Of a stretch of DNA of 64,000 nucleotides, positions 33,592 to 42,184 are shown piece by piece. The stretch comes from Bacteroides neonati (GTDB lineage: Bacteria; Bacteroidota; Bacteroidia; Bacteroidales; Bacteroidaceae): the NCBI RefSeq assembly GCF_000499785.1, contig NZ_HG726020.1:186001-250000 (forward strand), given 5' to 3'. The notes below the pieces were generated by a model, which did no database searches, was not told the origin of the DNA, and saw only the letters and a list, made by a program, of their open reading frames with translations. The stretch's first letter is position 1; every line of letters begins with the position of its first letter. A program made the translations under genes and the position numbers.

Positions 33592-35070
33592 TTAATTATT
33601 GACGATGGCCTCAAAGTCGGCTTCAAGTTCTTCGTTCCGGCCGAAATCCCAAAGCGTCAGGCTACGGATTTGATAATAGTACGACCAATAGTTGAAAAGC
33701 TCCGAAATGCGTTTCTGCCGTGCCTGGTCTTTGGAGTTCTGCGCGTCGTTGAGGTCGAGCGTATTGATTTTGCCGATCAAGAAGGTTTCAATACTGGTTT
33801 TATAGCGCTGTTGGGCTATCTCGTCGGCCTCGCGGGCAATGCTGAGTTGCTGCGCCTGATTATTGAAATGCTCTACCAGCAAAAAAATGTCTTGGTTAAA
33901 ATTGAGTTGCTCTTGGCGCAGGGTCGAGAGCACCACGTCGCGGTTGCTATTGGCTACGCGTACTTTGCCGCGTCGCTTGCCCCAGTCGAGAATGGGTATC
34001 TTCACCCCTACCTTCACAATCTGATTGTCGAGCAGGTTATTGTAGGCTGCCGAGAACTCACGATCCTGCCCGGTATAACCGATGCTGGCAAACAGATCGA
34101 TACTGCGCAAATTGCCCTTTGCCTTGGCTACGGCATAATCGGCTTCGAGCTGCCTGCGACGAATGTTTTGAGCAAACGAATTTCGCTCGAGTGCTTTCTC
34201 CAATACGGTTTGATAAACCATCCGCAAATCCGGAGCCGACTCGGGAAGTATCGGCTGCAAGGTTTCATCATTGTCTATGCCCAGAAAGGCACGCAACTGA
34301 AACATCTTTGCATTGAGGTTGCTCGCCGCCTCGGTAGCAGCTGCACGGGCATTGAGCGAAGCGAGCTTGAGTTGCAAGAGTTCATTTTCGGATATCTGAC
34401 CCATCTTGCGCTTGGCTCCGGCTACTTCGTACAGTCGCTCGGCGTTGGTCTCATTCTGCCGGGCTGTGCCGAGTACTTCTTTTGCCAGAAGTAATTGAAA
34501 GAAGTAGGTAATGGATTTCAGCGTCACCTCTTCGGTGGCACTGATAAAAGCTGCTTTGGCTTCGGCATAGCGAACGGGCTCAATCCGCCTGTTCCACTTC
34601 ATATTGTTCACCCCGAAGATGGGTTGTGTGAGTTGCAGGCTGATGGGTACCGACATGAAGTGCCTGTTCTTATTCGTGCCCAACTGCCGGATATAATCGA
34701 GCGAGGAGTTCAGCGAAAGCTTTCCACCCGTAAGCCAAATGCTTTGGTCGACGGACAACTGTCCGGTAAGTCCCAACAGATTGGAGCGTACAAAGCCATA
34801 TTCGCCATCGGCATTCTGGTAAGGGCTGTACGATTTATTGTAATTAGGCAGTGTTCCTGCAAAATTGACTTCGGGCAGCAGGTCGGCACGGAAGGTGCGG
34901 TACTCCCAGTAGGATGTTTTAAGTTCGTTAAGTGCCACGGCAGCATCGACCGACTGAATTCGCGCCAGATTGATCGCCTCGGCCAATGTTATCTCCCGCT
35001 CTTTTTGTGCGAAAAGCATAGCCGGAAAGAGCAATGCCAGCACAACAGATGATAGTTTCTTCTTTCTCAT
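33592..35070 (-). CDS. TolC-family outer membrane channel protein
   Basis: A 492-residue outer-membrane efflux protein. Signal peptide: LSSVVLALLFPAMLFAQ. Two TolC-like repeats of long helices (ITLAEAINLARIQS at the N-terminus; VEHFNNQAQQLSIAREADEIAQQRY near the C-terminus) and beta segments. TolC family proteins form the outer channel of tripartite pumps. It is first in an operon with the sigma-54 regulator and kinase (43-bp gap). No membrane-fusion protein or pump gene is in this window, so the channel either serves a pump encoded elsewhere or the regulator controls distant pump genes. Confidence 0.87.
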   Translation of the reverse strand: MRKKKLSSVVLALLFPAMLFAQKEREITLAEAINLARIQSVDAAVALNELKTSYWEYRTFRADLLPEVNFAGTLPNYNKSYSPYQNADGEYGFVRSNLLGLTGQLSVDQSIWLTGGKLSLNSSLDYIRQLGTNKNRHFMSVPISLQLTQPIFGVNNMKWNRRIEPVRYAEAKAAFISATEEVTLKSITYFFQLLLAKEVLGTARQNETNAERLYEVAGAKRKMGQISENELLQLKLASLNARAAATEAASNLNAKMFQLRAFLGIDNDETLQPILPESAPDLRMVYQTVLEKALERNSFAQNIRRRQLEADYAVAKAKGNLRSIDLFASIGYTGQDREFSAAYNNLLDNQIVKVGVKIPILDWGKRRGKVRVANSNRDVVLSTLRQEQLNFNQDIFLLVEHFNNQAQQLSIAREADEIAQQRYKTSIETFLIGKINTLDLNDAQNSKDQARQKRISELFNYWSYYYQIRSLTLWDFGRNEELEADFEAIVNN

Positions 35071-35095
35071 ATAGATGGTTTTTCTACAACAGAAG

Positions 35096-35112
35096 AATCA
35101 AACGGTATGCCA
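35096..35112 (-). promoter_or_regulatory. Candidate sigma-54 (-24/-12) promoter of the tolC operon
   Basis: The minus strand reads TGGCATACCGTTTGAT. This resembles TGGCAC-N5-TTGCW with correct spacing, but has GA where the -12 GC is expected. Transcription would start near 35085, giving a short leader to the tolC ATG at 35070. The operon encodes a sigma-54 activator, which supports the assignment. Confidence 0.45.
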
Positions 35113-35154
35113 GAAAGAAAAACGATTTATTATCAATACATTAACAAACAATCC

Positions 35155-35176
35155 GAGTGTTCGATAATGAACACTC
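35155..35176. promoter_or_regulatory. Perfect palindrome, candidate enhancer for the NtrC-type regulator
   Basis: GAGTGTTC and GAACACTC are perfect inverted repeats separated by GATAAT. The centre is about 80 bp upstream of the predicted tolC start, a typical position for a bacterial enhancer-binding protein site. It is also 31 bp after the stop of the upstream kinase gene, so a weak terminator is an alternative. Confidence 0.45.
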
Positions 35177-35206
35177 TGTACATAAGCGAACGTAACAGCA
35201 GGTTAT

Positions 35207-37813
35207 TTAGGCACATTCATCGGTGATTTTTACCAAGAAGCGCGTACCTACATTGACCTCGGATGTCACTCCGATGGTTCCATGCAGACGGTCGACAATG
35301 GTTTGGCAGATACTCAACCCCAAACCGGCTCCCTGCGTGAAGCTATCCGCCTTATAGAATCGCTCGAAAATGTGCCGGATGGCTTCATCCGAAATACCTT
35401 TTCCGGTATCTTCTACAAACAGGGTAACCGTGCCGGGTGCATCGATCTTATAACCAAAAGTAATCGAACCGCTCGTGGTAAACTTCGCCGCATTATTGAT
35501 AAGATTATTGATCACTTGCTGTAAACGAACCGAGTCGGTAGTGATGTATTTCTTCTCATCGGTCGGAACATCGAGTAGCAGCTCCACCCCTTCGGGCATA
35601 TTGAGGCATTGCGAGTCGTATACGTTCTTCAGCAAGAGCAATAGGTTGTGAGGGGCAAAACGGAAATCCATCGACCCCGACTCGATACGCGATAAGTCGA
35701 GAATATCATTTATCAGTGTCAATAATAACGTGCAGTTTTTATTAATGGTAACAATGAACTGCCCTACCTCCTCTTCTGTGAAGTTCTTCATATCGGTCAA
35801 CAAGTCCGAGAAGCCCACTATGGCATTGAGCGGTGTACGAATCTCGTGACTCATATTAGCCAAAAAAGCCGTTTTCAATTTATCTGCCTGAAGGGCTTTA
35901 TCGCGCGCTGCAGTGAGTGCCTGCTCGGTCGATTTGTAGCGTTGGATATTCTGGCATACTCCCAGAACATCGTAAGGCATATCCTGCGTTGGGCCGTTAA
36001 GCACAGAAACGCGATACTCCCACCACTCGTATTCGCCCTGAACATTTCGCTGACGAAAACTAATACGCGTATTCATACTATCACCCGCAATGATTTTATC
36101 AAACAGCTCCCGCACCGCATGCAAATCATCGGGATGAAGCAACTCCATCATATCTTGATGCGAAAGCATTTTATGTTCTTCGGAAAAACCTATCTCCTTG
36201 AGAAAATTCTGCGAAAATGTAAAGACGCCGGTATGCACATTGTACTGCCAAGGATACACGGAACTTTCTTCGATGGCTAAGTTAAAGAAACGCCGTTGCA
36301 CCTCTTCGTCAGAAACATTTCGAAATGAAAAAGCAACGCCTGATACTTTGCCATGCAAGCAAATAGGAACAATCTCGCCCGATACCAGGAAGTAGTCGTT
36401 GCTATGCACCTCTTGCATAAATGAGTTCTCGGGTATCGTGATACCTATGCCTTCGTCGAGCACTTGCCTCAAGAGTTCGCACAATACTTCTTTTCCATTG
36501 TTATACAACCGAATGGTAGCTCCGGCAGGCATCCCTTCGAACGGGCGAGACAGGTCTTCTTTATTCAAGTGCAAAATCTTCTGCATGGCGTGGTTAGTGA
36601 AATGAATACGCAAATCGGTATCATACGTAATTACGCCATCACGAATGGAATGAAAAACATGATCAAACTCATCACGTTGGGCTACCAAGCGGTTCTGCAA
36701 TAACAAACGGGTTTGCGCATGCATTCTGCGCTTTGCCTCACGCCGGTTGATGCGTGCCAGCCATACAACCACAAAAACAAGCAGTGCCAGCACAGAAGCA
36801 TAAAGCAGAATAAAAAGCAACTGATACTTCTCCCAATAAGGCTGATTAATAACCATACCGGGCGTTGCCTTATCGACATCTACACGAAAAAAATCCAATT
36901 GCTTATAGTCGTACATAAAATTAGATACGGTGCGCGAAAAGCCAAAGTCACGAGGATTTCCACCTTTCAGTATGGCACTGGCACGCTTTCCGGCCAAATA
37001 AGATGCTGCATAAGGATCTGCATCATAGGCACAGAGCACACCATTCATCAAGGAGAGGTTCTGGCAGGTAAAAAAGGGAGCTTTTGAGTTTTTCCCTAGA
37101 AACGACATGAAGCCCGACCACTTAGGCACGATCACAATACGCCCTGCACTGTTTCGCTCATTACAAATCGCAGCAACAACTGCTTGTGTCGTTTTCTCCT
37201 GTGTGTTGTACATCGTGATTTGATATCCGGGATGAGTTTTGCAAAACAACTCAAAATCGCGTTGCAAGTATTCTTTACCCTTTCCACTCAAAAAGCTATT
37301 GTCGCTTATACAGACCACCTCTTTCCGATTGGGGAATATATGATGGGCTTGCCGAAGCATCCTGTTAAAATCGGGATTCGATGTAAACCCCGTCACGGTA
37401 GTATATTTATTTATTATGCGGTAATTGGGATATTTCACTCCGAAAAATACAACAGGCGTTGTATGAGGTAGCGAATCACCACAAGTAAGCAATGTATAGA
37501 GTGCTTCATCATTGGCCGTTACAATCACATCGACACCTCTCTTACGTGCTCTCTCACAAATACGCCGCATGAGTATTTTCTCCGATCCATACACCCAATA
37601 GTCTGAGTCTAAATACTCAATTGCAATATTCGATTTTATTCCCGACTTCCTGAATCCATCTCTCAAACCTTCAATCATTTCATGCTGCCAAGGTGTACGG
37701 GGGGTATATGATCGAATAAAAAGTACATTTGCAGAGTGCTCAGAAGCACTTATTCCACACCAAGAAATTAGTATTAATAGCAAAAAAAACAAACAATAAC
37801 GTCTTTCATTCAT
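35207..37813 (-). CDS. Histidine kinase with ABC substrate-binding-like periplasmic sensor and PAS domains
   Basis: An 868-residue sensor kinase, started at ATG 37813 (MNERRYCLFF); an upstream ATG lies before the predicted transcription start. A signal/transmembrane segment comes first, then a ~310-residue periplasmic domain like the ABC-type substrate-binding family (VLFIRSYTPRTPWQHEMI; VIVTANDEALYTLL; RIVIVPKWSGF). A membrane helix follows (~345-367), then two PAS-type domains (~390-650), HisKA (FLANMSHEIRTPLNAIVG) and the ATPase (QVINNLINNAAKF; LFVEDTGKGIS; GAGLGLSICQTIV). It has no receiver or DNA-binding domain, and no response regulator gene is adjacent. The ligand is unknown. Confidence 0.87.
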   Translation of the reverse strand: MNERRYCLFFLLLILISWCGISASEHSANVLFIRSYTPRTPWQHEMIEGLRDGFRKSGIKSNIAIEYLDSDYWVYGSEKILMRRICERARKRGVDVIVTANDEALYTLLTCGDSLPHTTPVVFFGVKYPNYRIINKYTTVTGFTSNPDFNRMLRQAHHIFPNRKEVVCISDNSFLSGKGKEYLQRDFELFCKTHPGYQITMYNTQEKTTQAVVAAICNERNSAGRIVIVPKWSGFMSFLGKNSKAPFFTCQNLSLMNGVLCAYDADPYAASYLAGKRASAILKGGNPRDFGFSRTVSNFMYDYKQLDFFRVDVDKATPGMVINQPYWEKYQLLFILLYASVLALLVFVVVWLARINRREAKRRMHAQTRLLLQNRLVAQRDEFDHVFHSIRDGVITYDTDLRIHFTNHAMQKILHLNKEDLSRPFEGMPAGATIRLYNNGKEVLCELLRQVLDEGIGITIPENSFMQEVHSNDYFLVSGEIVPICLHGKVSGVAFSFRNVSDEEVQRRFFNLAIEESSVYPWQYNVHTGVFTFSQNFLKEIGFSEEHKMLSHQDMMELLHPDDLHAVRELFDKIIAGDSMNTRISFRQRNVQGEYEWWEYRVSVLNGPTQDMPYDVLGVCQNIQRYKSTEQALTAARDKALQADKLKTAFLANMSHEIRTPLNAIVGFSDLLTDMKNFTEEEVGQFIVTINKNCTLLLTLINDILDLSRIESGSMDFRFAPHNLLLLLKNVYDSQCLNMPEGVELLLDVPTDEKKYITTDSVRLQQVINNLINNAAKFTTSGSITFGYKIDAPGTVTLFVEDTGKGISDEAIRHIFERFYKADSFTQGAGLGLSICQTIVDRLHGTIGVTSEVNVGTRFLVKITDECA

Positions 37814-37843
37814 GATAAAAAGCATAGGGCAAGGGTTCAAATG

Positions 37844-37851
37844 CAAAGATA
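37844..37851 (-). promoter_or_regulatory. Promoter element of the orphan histidine kinase
   Basis: The minus strand reads TATCTTTG (TAnnTTTG), predicting a start near 37837 and supporting ATG 37813 as the first usable start codon. Confidence 0.6.
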
Positions 37852-38021
37852 CATCAATATATCGAAAACGAAACGAAAGATCAATAGTTTTCGTATTGAA
37901 GAAACTATTTATTTTAAGAAATCAAGTCTTCACATAAAAGAAACGCTATCATAATATACCAATTTTATAGGTATACTGCAATTTCTTTCACCCAAATGAT
38001 ATTATTTTGGTTCGTTAGTAT

Positions 38022-38029
38022 TATCTTTG
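38022..38029 (+). promoter_or_regulatory. Promoter element of the HTCS gene
   Basis: TATCTTTG matches TAnnTTTG 33 bp before the HTCS start. The nearest TTTG (38006-38009) is too close for a standard -33. None of the AAGGATAA half-sites found in the locus promoters is present here, so the regulator is probably not controlled by its own operator. Confidence 0.55.
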
Positions 38030-38062
38030 TTCTATATTTTTCATTATCCAAATCGATTCTAA

Positions 38063-41000
38063 ATGAAAACTTCAAAGCTTCTTGTCCTAATACTTCTTTT
38101 ATTATTTCAGAATAAGCTATACGCAACCTATTTTAAACATTTAGGAATGAAGGAGGGATTGTCTCAGCTATCGGTCCTGTCCATTCATCAAGATCAGTTG
38201 GGGCGTATGTGGTTCGGCACGCGAGAAGGCGTTAGCATTTATGACGGCAAACAGATGAAGGTTTATAAAACCGAACTGGAAAATGAGTTATCTCATAAAG
38301 GTGAACCTTTTCTCGGCAGCGAGATCAATATGATAAGAGAAGACAGTGCAGGCAATATCTTCTTAAAGGCAGAGGGGGCACTAATCCGATATGATATAAA
38401 GAAAGAAACATTTCATCAGATCCGCCCCAGCAAAGTGCGTGCAATAGCCTCTCACCAAGGAAAGATCTGGTGTGCAGCCAATGATTCCTTATTCGTGTAC
38501 GACGAAAAAAGCGACTCCTTACGCTTTAAAATGAAAACAGGGCTTTCCTACATATCCTTTTTACTTATTTCCGACAATAAAATATGGGTTGCTACTCAAA
38601 AAGGGCTTTATGTCATCGAGAATAATAAGACTTCTTGCATTCTTCCAAATTTGGAGATTTTTCGTTTATTTGAAAGCAGCCGCAAAGAGCTCTGGATCGG
38701 TTGCCGCATGGATGGTCTGTATCGCTTATCAAAAGAAGGGAAATTAATCAACGTACCTGTGGAGTCGAATGGAAAGTCCGGCAGCGGAGTGGCCAGTAAC
38801 CAAATTCGCGAGTTTACCGAAGATGATCGTGGGAATATCTGGTTTGGTACCTTCAAAGGACTTCAAAAGTACAACCCCAAGACCGAACGGTTCACCATCG
38901 AGCAACACGAATCCCGGCAGGGGGCTTTGGCGCACTCCTCTATCTTCGCTGTCTATAAAGACAGGCAAGGTACTATTTGGGTAGGCAGCTATTACGGTGG
39001 TGTGAATTACTTCAATCCCGAAAGTGATATTTTTTCATATTACACTTACAATACCAATCGCAATGATTGCCTAAACTTCCCTTTGGTAGGAAGCATGACA
39101 GAAGATAAAGATGCCAACATCTGGATTGGTGCAGATGGTGGCGGATTAAATTGTTTAAACCGCAAAGAAGGCACTTTTAGCTATTTCACAGCGGGTGGCA
39201 GCAATGCATTGCTGCATAATAACGTAAAAAGTATCTGTTACGATAAGAAAAGAGATCAGATTTACATTGGTACTTATACCGGCGGACTAAGCCGATACGA
39301 TAGGAAAACCGGAAAGTTCTATAACTACCTGAATGATTTCAATCAGAAAGGCAAAGGCCCCAATGATGTTATTTTCGCTGTATTGTTCAGGAACGACCAT
39401 GTGTATGTATCAGCCCGTAATGGTTTTTTTCGATTAAATCCCGATACGAACCACTTTGAACATATATATAAGGGTAACTATTATCTGAATTTCGAAATTG
39501 ATTCATTAGAAAACGCTTGGTTTGCAATGGGGGCTAAAATAGAGTTTACCAATCTGCGTAATCCTGAAAAAATAGAAACGATCTCACTAAGCAATGCAAA
39601 TAAGTACAATATTACCCAAATCTTTAAAAGCAGTAACGGTATATTATATATTGGAACATTGGGTGGTGGATTCTTCGTTTACAACCCTCAAACCAAACGA
39701 TATATAAACTATACAGTCGAAAAGAATAATCTGTTAAGCAATTATTGTTACCGACTCATTGAAACGCACTCAGGAAACATCTTAATTACAAGTGATAAAG
39801 GGATTACGTTATTCTCCCCTTCAACTAAAACCATGCGTTCGATTGATTTAGGTATGGGAGGTGCCATCTCTTCGATAGCCAACGGATGCGGAGCATTTGT
39901 CGCTGAAAATGGTAAAATATTCATCGGTGGTGTAGATGGACTGATCTCGTTTAGAGAAGAAGACCTGAATATAGTAGATAATGGATCTGAGCTTTACTTT
40001 TCAGAGTTATACATCCATAATACAAAAATAGCTCCCGACGATGATAGTAAGGTCTTGCAAGAGGCACTGCCTTTTACTCACAGCCTCGATTTGCGTGCCG
40101 ACCAAAACAATCTGATTCTGAACTTCTCTAACTCTAATTACGTGGACATCCTAAAAAACACCTGGTATGAATATAAGTTAGAGGGGTTTGATGAAAAATG
40201 GGTACACACTACCCGAACCAGTTTGTACTATACCAATCTTCCTCCCGGCACCTATACATTAAAGGTGAGAGAAATGGGTAATTCGTTGAACATAAAAAAA
40301 AGACAAGAGATCGCTTTACGCATTGTGGTTCATAGTCCATGGTATAATACTTTCTGGGCATGGATCGTCTACTGTCTTGTTATCAGTTTAATGGTATACT
40401 GGATATGGCACGTAAAAATGGCACGTAAACTATTGTCGTTATCACTCGAGCAGGAAAAAAGAGAAAAAGAACGGATGAAAGAGTTGAGTCAGGCCAAGCT
40501 ACGTTTCTTTACCAACGTCAGCCATGAGTTTCGCACTCCGCTCACACTGATCATCAGCCAAATGGAGGTTGTTCTTCAAAATAATTTAATACCGCCGTCT
40601 GTATATAATCAATTGCTGAAGATTGAAAAGCATACGCGACAAATGAGGAATCTGATATCCGAATTACTCGATTTCCGGAAGTTCGATCAGAACCATGTAG
40701 TATTGAAAGTACGCGAACATGACATTGTTCCGTTTTTAAAAGACATTTATTTGTCTTTTTCAGAGTATGCCGTTCAACACAACATTCGCTATACGTTCGA
40801 TTGCAACATACCCAGTGCTTTGTGCTACTTCGATGCGTGGCAAATGACAAAAGTAGGATGCAACCTTCTATCTAATGCTTTTAAATATACCGAAAATGGA
40901 GGAGATATCTTATTACGCATAACAGAAACCGAAGAAAACATCTTATTTGAAGTAATAGATACCGGAATTGGTATTGATAAAAAAGATCTCGATTGCATAT

Positions 41001-42094
41001 TCGAGCAGTTTTATCAGGTCAAACACGACAATGATACCGACACAAGCTCCGGCATTGGATTGGCACTGACTAAAAGTATTGTTTTAATGCATCATGGAGA
41101 ATTAAACGTCGAAAGCCAACCGGGCAAAGGAAGCAGGTTTGCAGTGCAGTTGCAAAAGGGTAAATCAATTTTCGAACATGACAAAGAGGTGTCATTTGTT
41201 GAAAGTGATCCGGAGGAAGAAGGCTTTATAAAAGATAGTATCCCCGACAACGCCTTTATTACAAATTTGCAAGCAGAACAAGGAGAGCTTGATGCCGAAG
41301 AACAAGAACACAAGCGATACACCATATTGATAGTGGAGGACAACAGAGAATTGATTCAATTACTGGCCAATATATTTGATCCTTTATACAAGGTAATATT
41401 AGCTTATAATGGTGAGGAAGGTCTGACTAAAGCCACGGCCGAAAAACCGGATATCATTCTAAGCGATGTAATGATGCCTGTTATGAACGGCATTGATTTG
41501 TGTCTGCAAATAAAAAACAACATCAACCTATGCCATATACCGGTGGTGTTGTTGACAGCTCTCAATACTGTAGATCAAAACATAGCCGGTTTACGCCGCG
41601 GAGCAGACGATTATATATCGAAACCATTCAATGCCAAAATATTACTGACTCGCTGCAATAACCTTATTAGAAACAGAAAGTTAATACAAAATCAATTTAC
41701 CAAAAGTCATGATACCAATGTCGACTTACTCACTACCAATCCGTTGGATAAGGTATTCTTAGAGCGAGCCATTAGCGCAATTAATGAACATATCGACAAT
41801 ACGGAACTAAATATTCCCTTATTGTGTCAAGCCTTAGGAGTTGGGCATACCTTGTTGCATGCGAAATTTAAGGGACTTACGGGCATGGCTCCCAATGAAT
41901 TTATCTTGAACTATCGACTGAAGCAAGCAGCGTCCGTTTTGCGAAAGGAACCTCATTTGCAGGTAAGCGAGGTTTCCGATAGATTCGGATTCAGCTCAGC
42001 AAGATATTTCAGCCGGTGCTTTAAGAATCAGTTCAACATCACCCCCATGGAATATAGAAAAGGAGAAACAAACGATAACCCCAAAGAAGGATAA
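38063..42094 (+). CDS. Hybrid two-component system regulator (HTCS) of the utilization locus
   Basis: A 1343-residue one-protein two-component system. Order: signal/TM at the N-terminus (LLVLILLLLFQNKLYA); beta-propeller repeats of the reg_prop type in the periplasm (~30-660; e.g. DQLGRMWFGTREGVSIYD, DDRGNIWFGTFKGLQKYN); a Y_Y_Y domain (~690-755, WYEYKLEGFDEKWVHT); TM helix (~770-790); HisKA (FFTNVSHEFRTPLTLI); ATPase (LLSNAFKYTE, DTGIGIDKKD, SSGIGLALTKSI); receiver (ILIVEDNREL, phospho-Asp in LSDVMMPVMNG, SKPF Lys); and AraC-type HTH at the C-terminus (ASVLRKEPHLQVSEVSDRFG; SARYFSRCFKNQF). HTCSs sense an oligosaccharide in the periplasm and switch on a nearby locus. Its stop codon lies within the first operator copy. 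Confidence 0.95.
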   Translation: MKTSKLLVLILLLLFQNKLYATYFKHLGMKEGLSQLSVLSIHQDQLGRMWFGTREGVSIYDGKQMKVYKTELENELSHKGEPFLGSEINMIREDSAGNIFLKAEGALIRYDIKKETFHQIRPSKVRAIASHQGKIWCAANDSLFVYDEKSDSLRFKMKTGLSYISFLLISDNKIWVATQKGLYVIENNKTSCILPNLEIFRLFESSRKELWIGCRMDGLYRLSKEGKLINVPVESNGKSGSGVASNQIREFTEDDRGNIWFGTFKGLQKYNPKTERFTIEQHESRQGALAHSSIFAVYKDRQGTIWVGSYYGGVNYFNPESDIFSYYTYNTNRNDCLNFPLVGSMTEDKDANIWIGADGGGLNCLNRKEGTFSYFTAGGSNALLHNNVKSICYDKKRDQIYIGTYTGGLSRYDRKTGKFYNYLNDFNQKGKGPNDVIFAVLFRNDHVYVSARNGFFRLNPDTNHFEHIYKGNYYLNFEIDSLENAWFAMGAKIEFTNLRNPEKIETISLSNANKYNITQIFKSSNGILYIGTLGGGFFVYNPQTKRYINYTVEKNNLLSNYCYRLIETHSGNILITSDKGITLFSPSTKTMRSIDLGMGGAISSIANGCGAFVAENGKIFIGGVDGLISFREEDLNIVDNGSELYFSELYIHNTKIAPDDDSKVLQEALPFTHSLDLRADQNNLILNFSNSNYVDILKNTWYEYKLEGFDEKWVHTTRTSLYYTNLPPGTYTLKVREMGNSLNIKKRQEIALRIVVHSPWYNTFWAWIVYCLVISLMVYWIWHVKMARKLLSLSLEQEKREKERMKELSQAKLRFFTNVSHEFRTPLTLIISQMEVVLQNNLIPPSVYNQLLKIEKHTRQMRNLISELLDFRKFDQNHVVLKVREHDIVPFLKDIYLSFSEYAVQHNIRYTFDCNIPSALCYFDAWQMTKVGCNLLSNAFKYTENGGDILLRITETEENILFEVIDTGIGIDKKDLDCIFEQFYQVKHDNDTDTSSGIGLALTKSIVLMHHGELNVESQPGKGSRFAVQLQKGKSIFEHDKEVSFVESDPEEEGFIKDSIPDNAFITNLQAEQGELDAEEQEHKRYTILIVEDNRELIQLLANIFDPLYKVILAYNGEEGLTKATAEKPDIILSDVMMPVMNGIDLCLQIKNNINLCHIPVVLLTALNTVDQNIAGLRRGADDYISKPFNAKILLTRCNNLIRNRKLIQNQFTKSHDTNVDLLTTNPLDKVFLERAISAINEHIDNTELNIPLLCQALGVGHTLLHAKFKGLTGMAPNEFILNYRLKQAASVLRKEPHLQVSEVSDRFGFSSARYFSRCFKNQFNITPMEYRKGETNDNPKEG

Positions 42095-42154
42095 TTAGCG
42101 CACATATTGAGGATAAAAGTGACACCTGATAAAATATTTAAAGTGATAAATTTG
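42087..42154 (+). promoter_or_regulatory. Operator-promoter 1 (sulfatase operon)
   Basis: Half-sites AAGGATAA (42087-42094) and GAGGATAA (42109-42116) lie 22 bp apart start to start, joined by a GCACATATT core. The -7 element TAAATTTG is at 42147-42154, 38 bp after the second half-site starts. The first half-site overlaps the stop codon of the HTCS gene. Promotes the sulfatase genes at 42185. Confidence 0.75.
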
Positions 42155-42184
42155 CAACAAAGAAACTAAATTCTATTCAGTATT

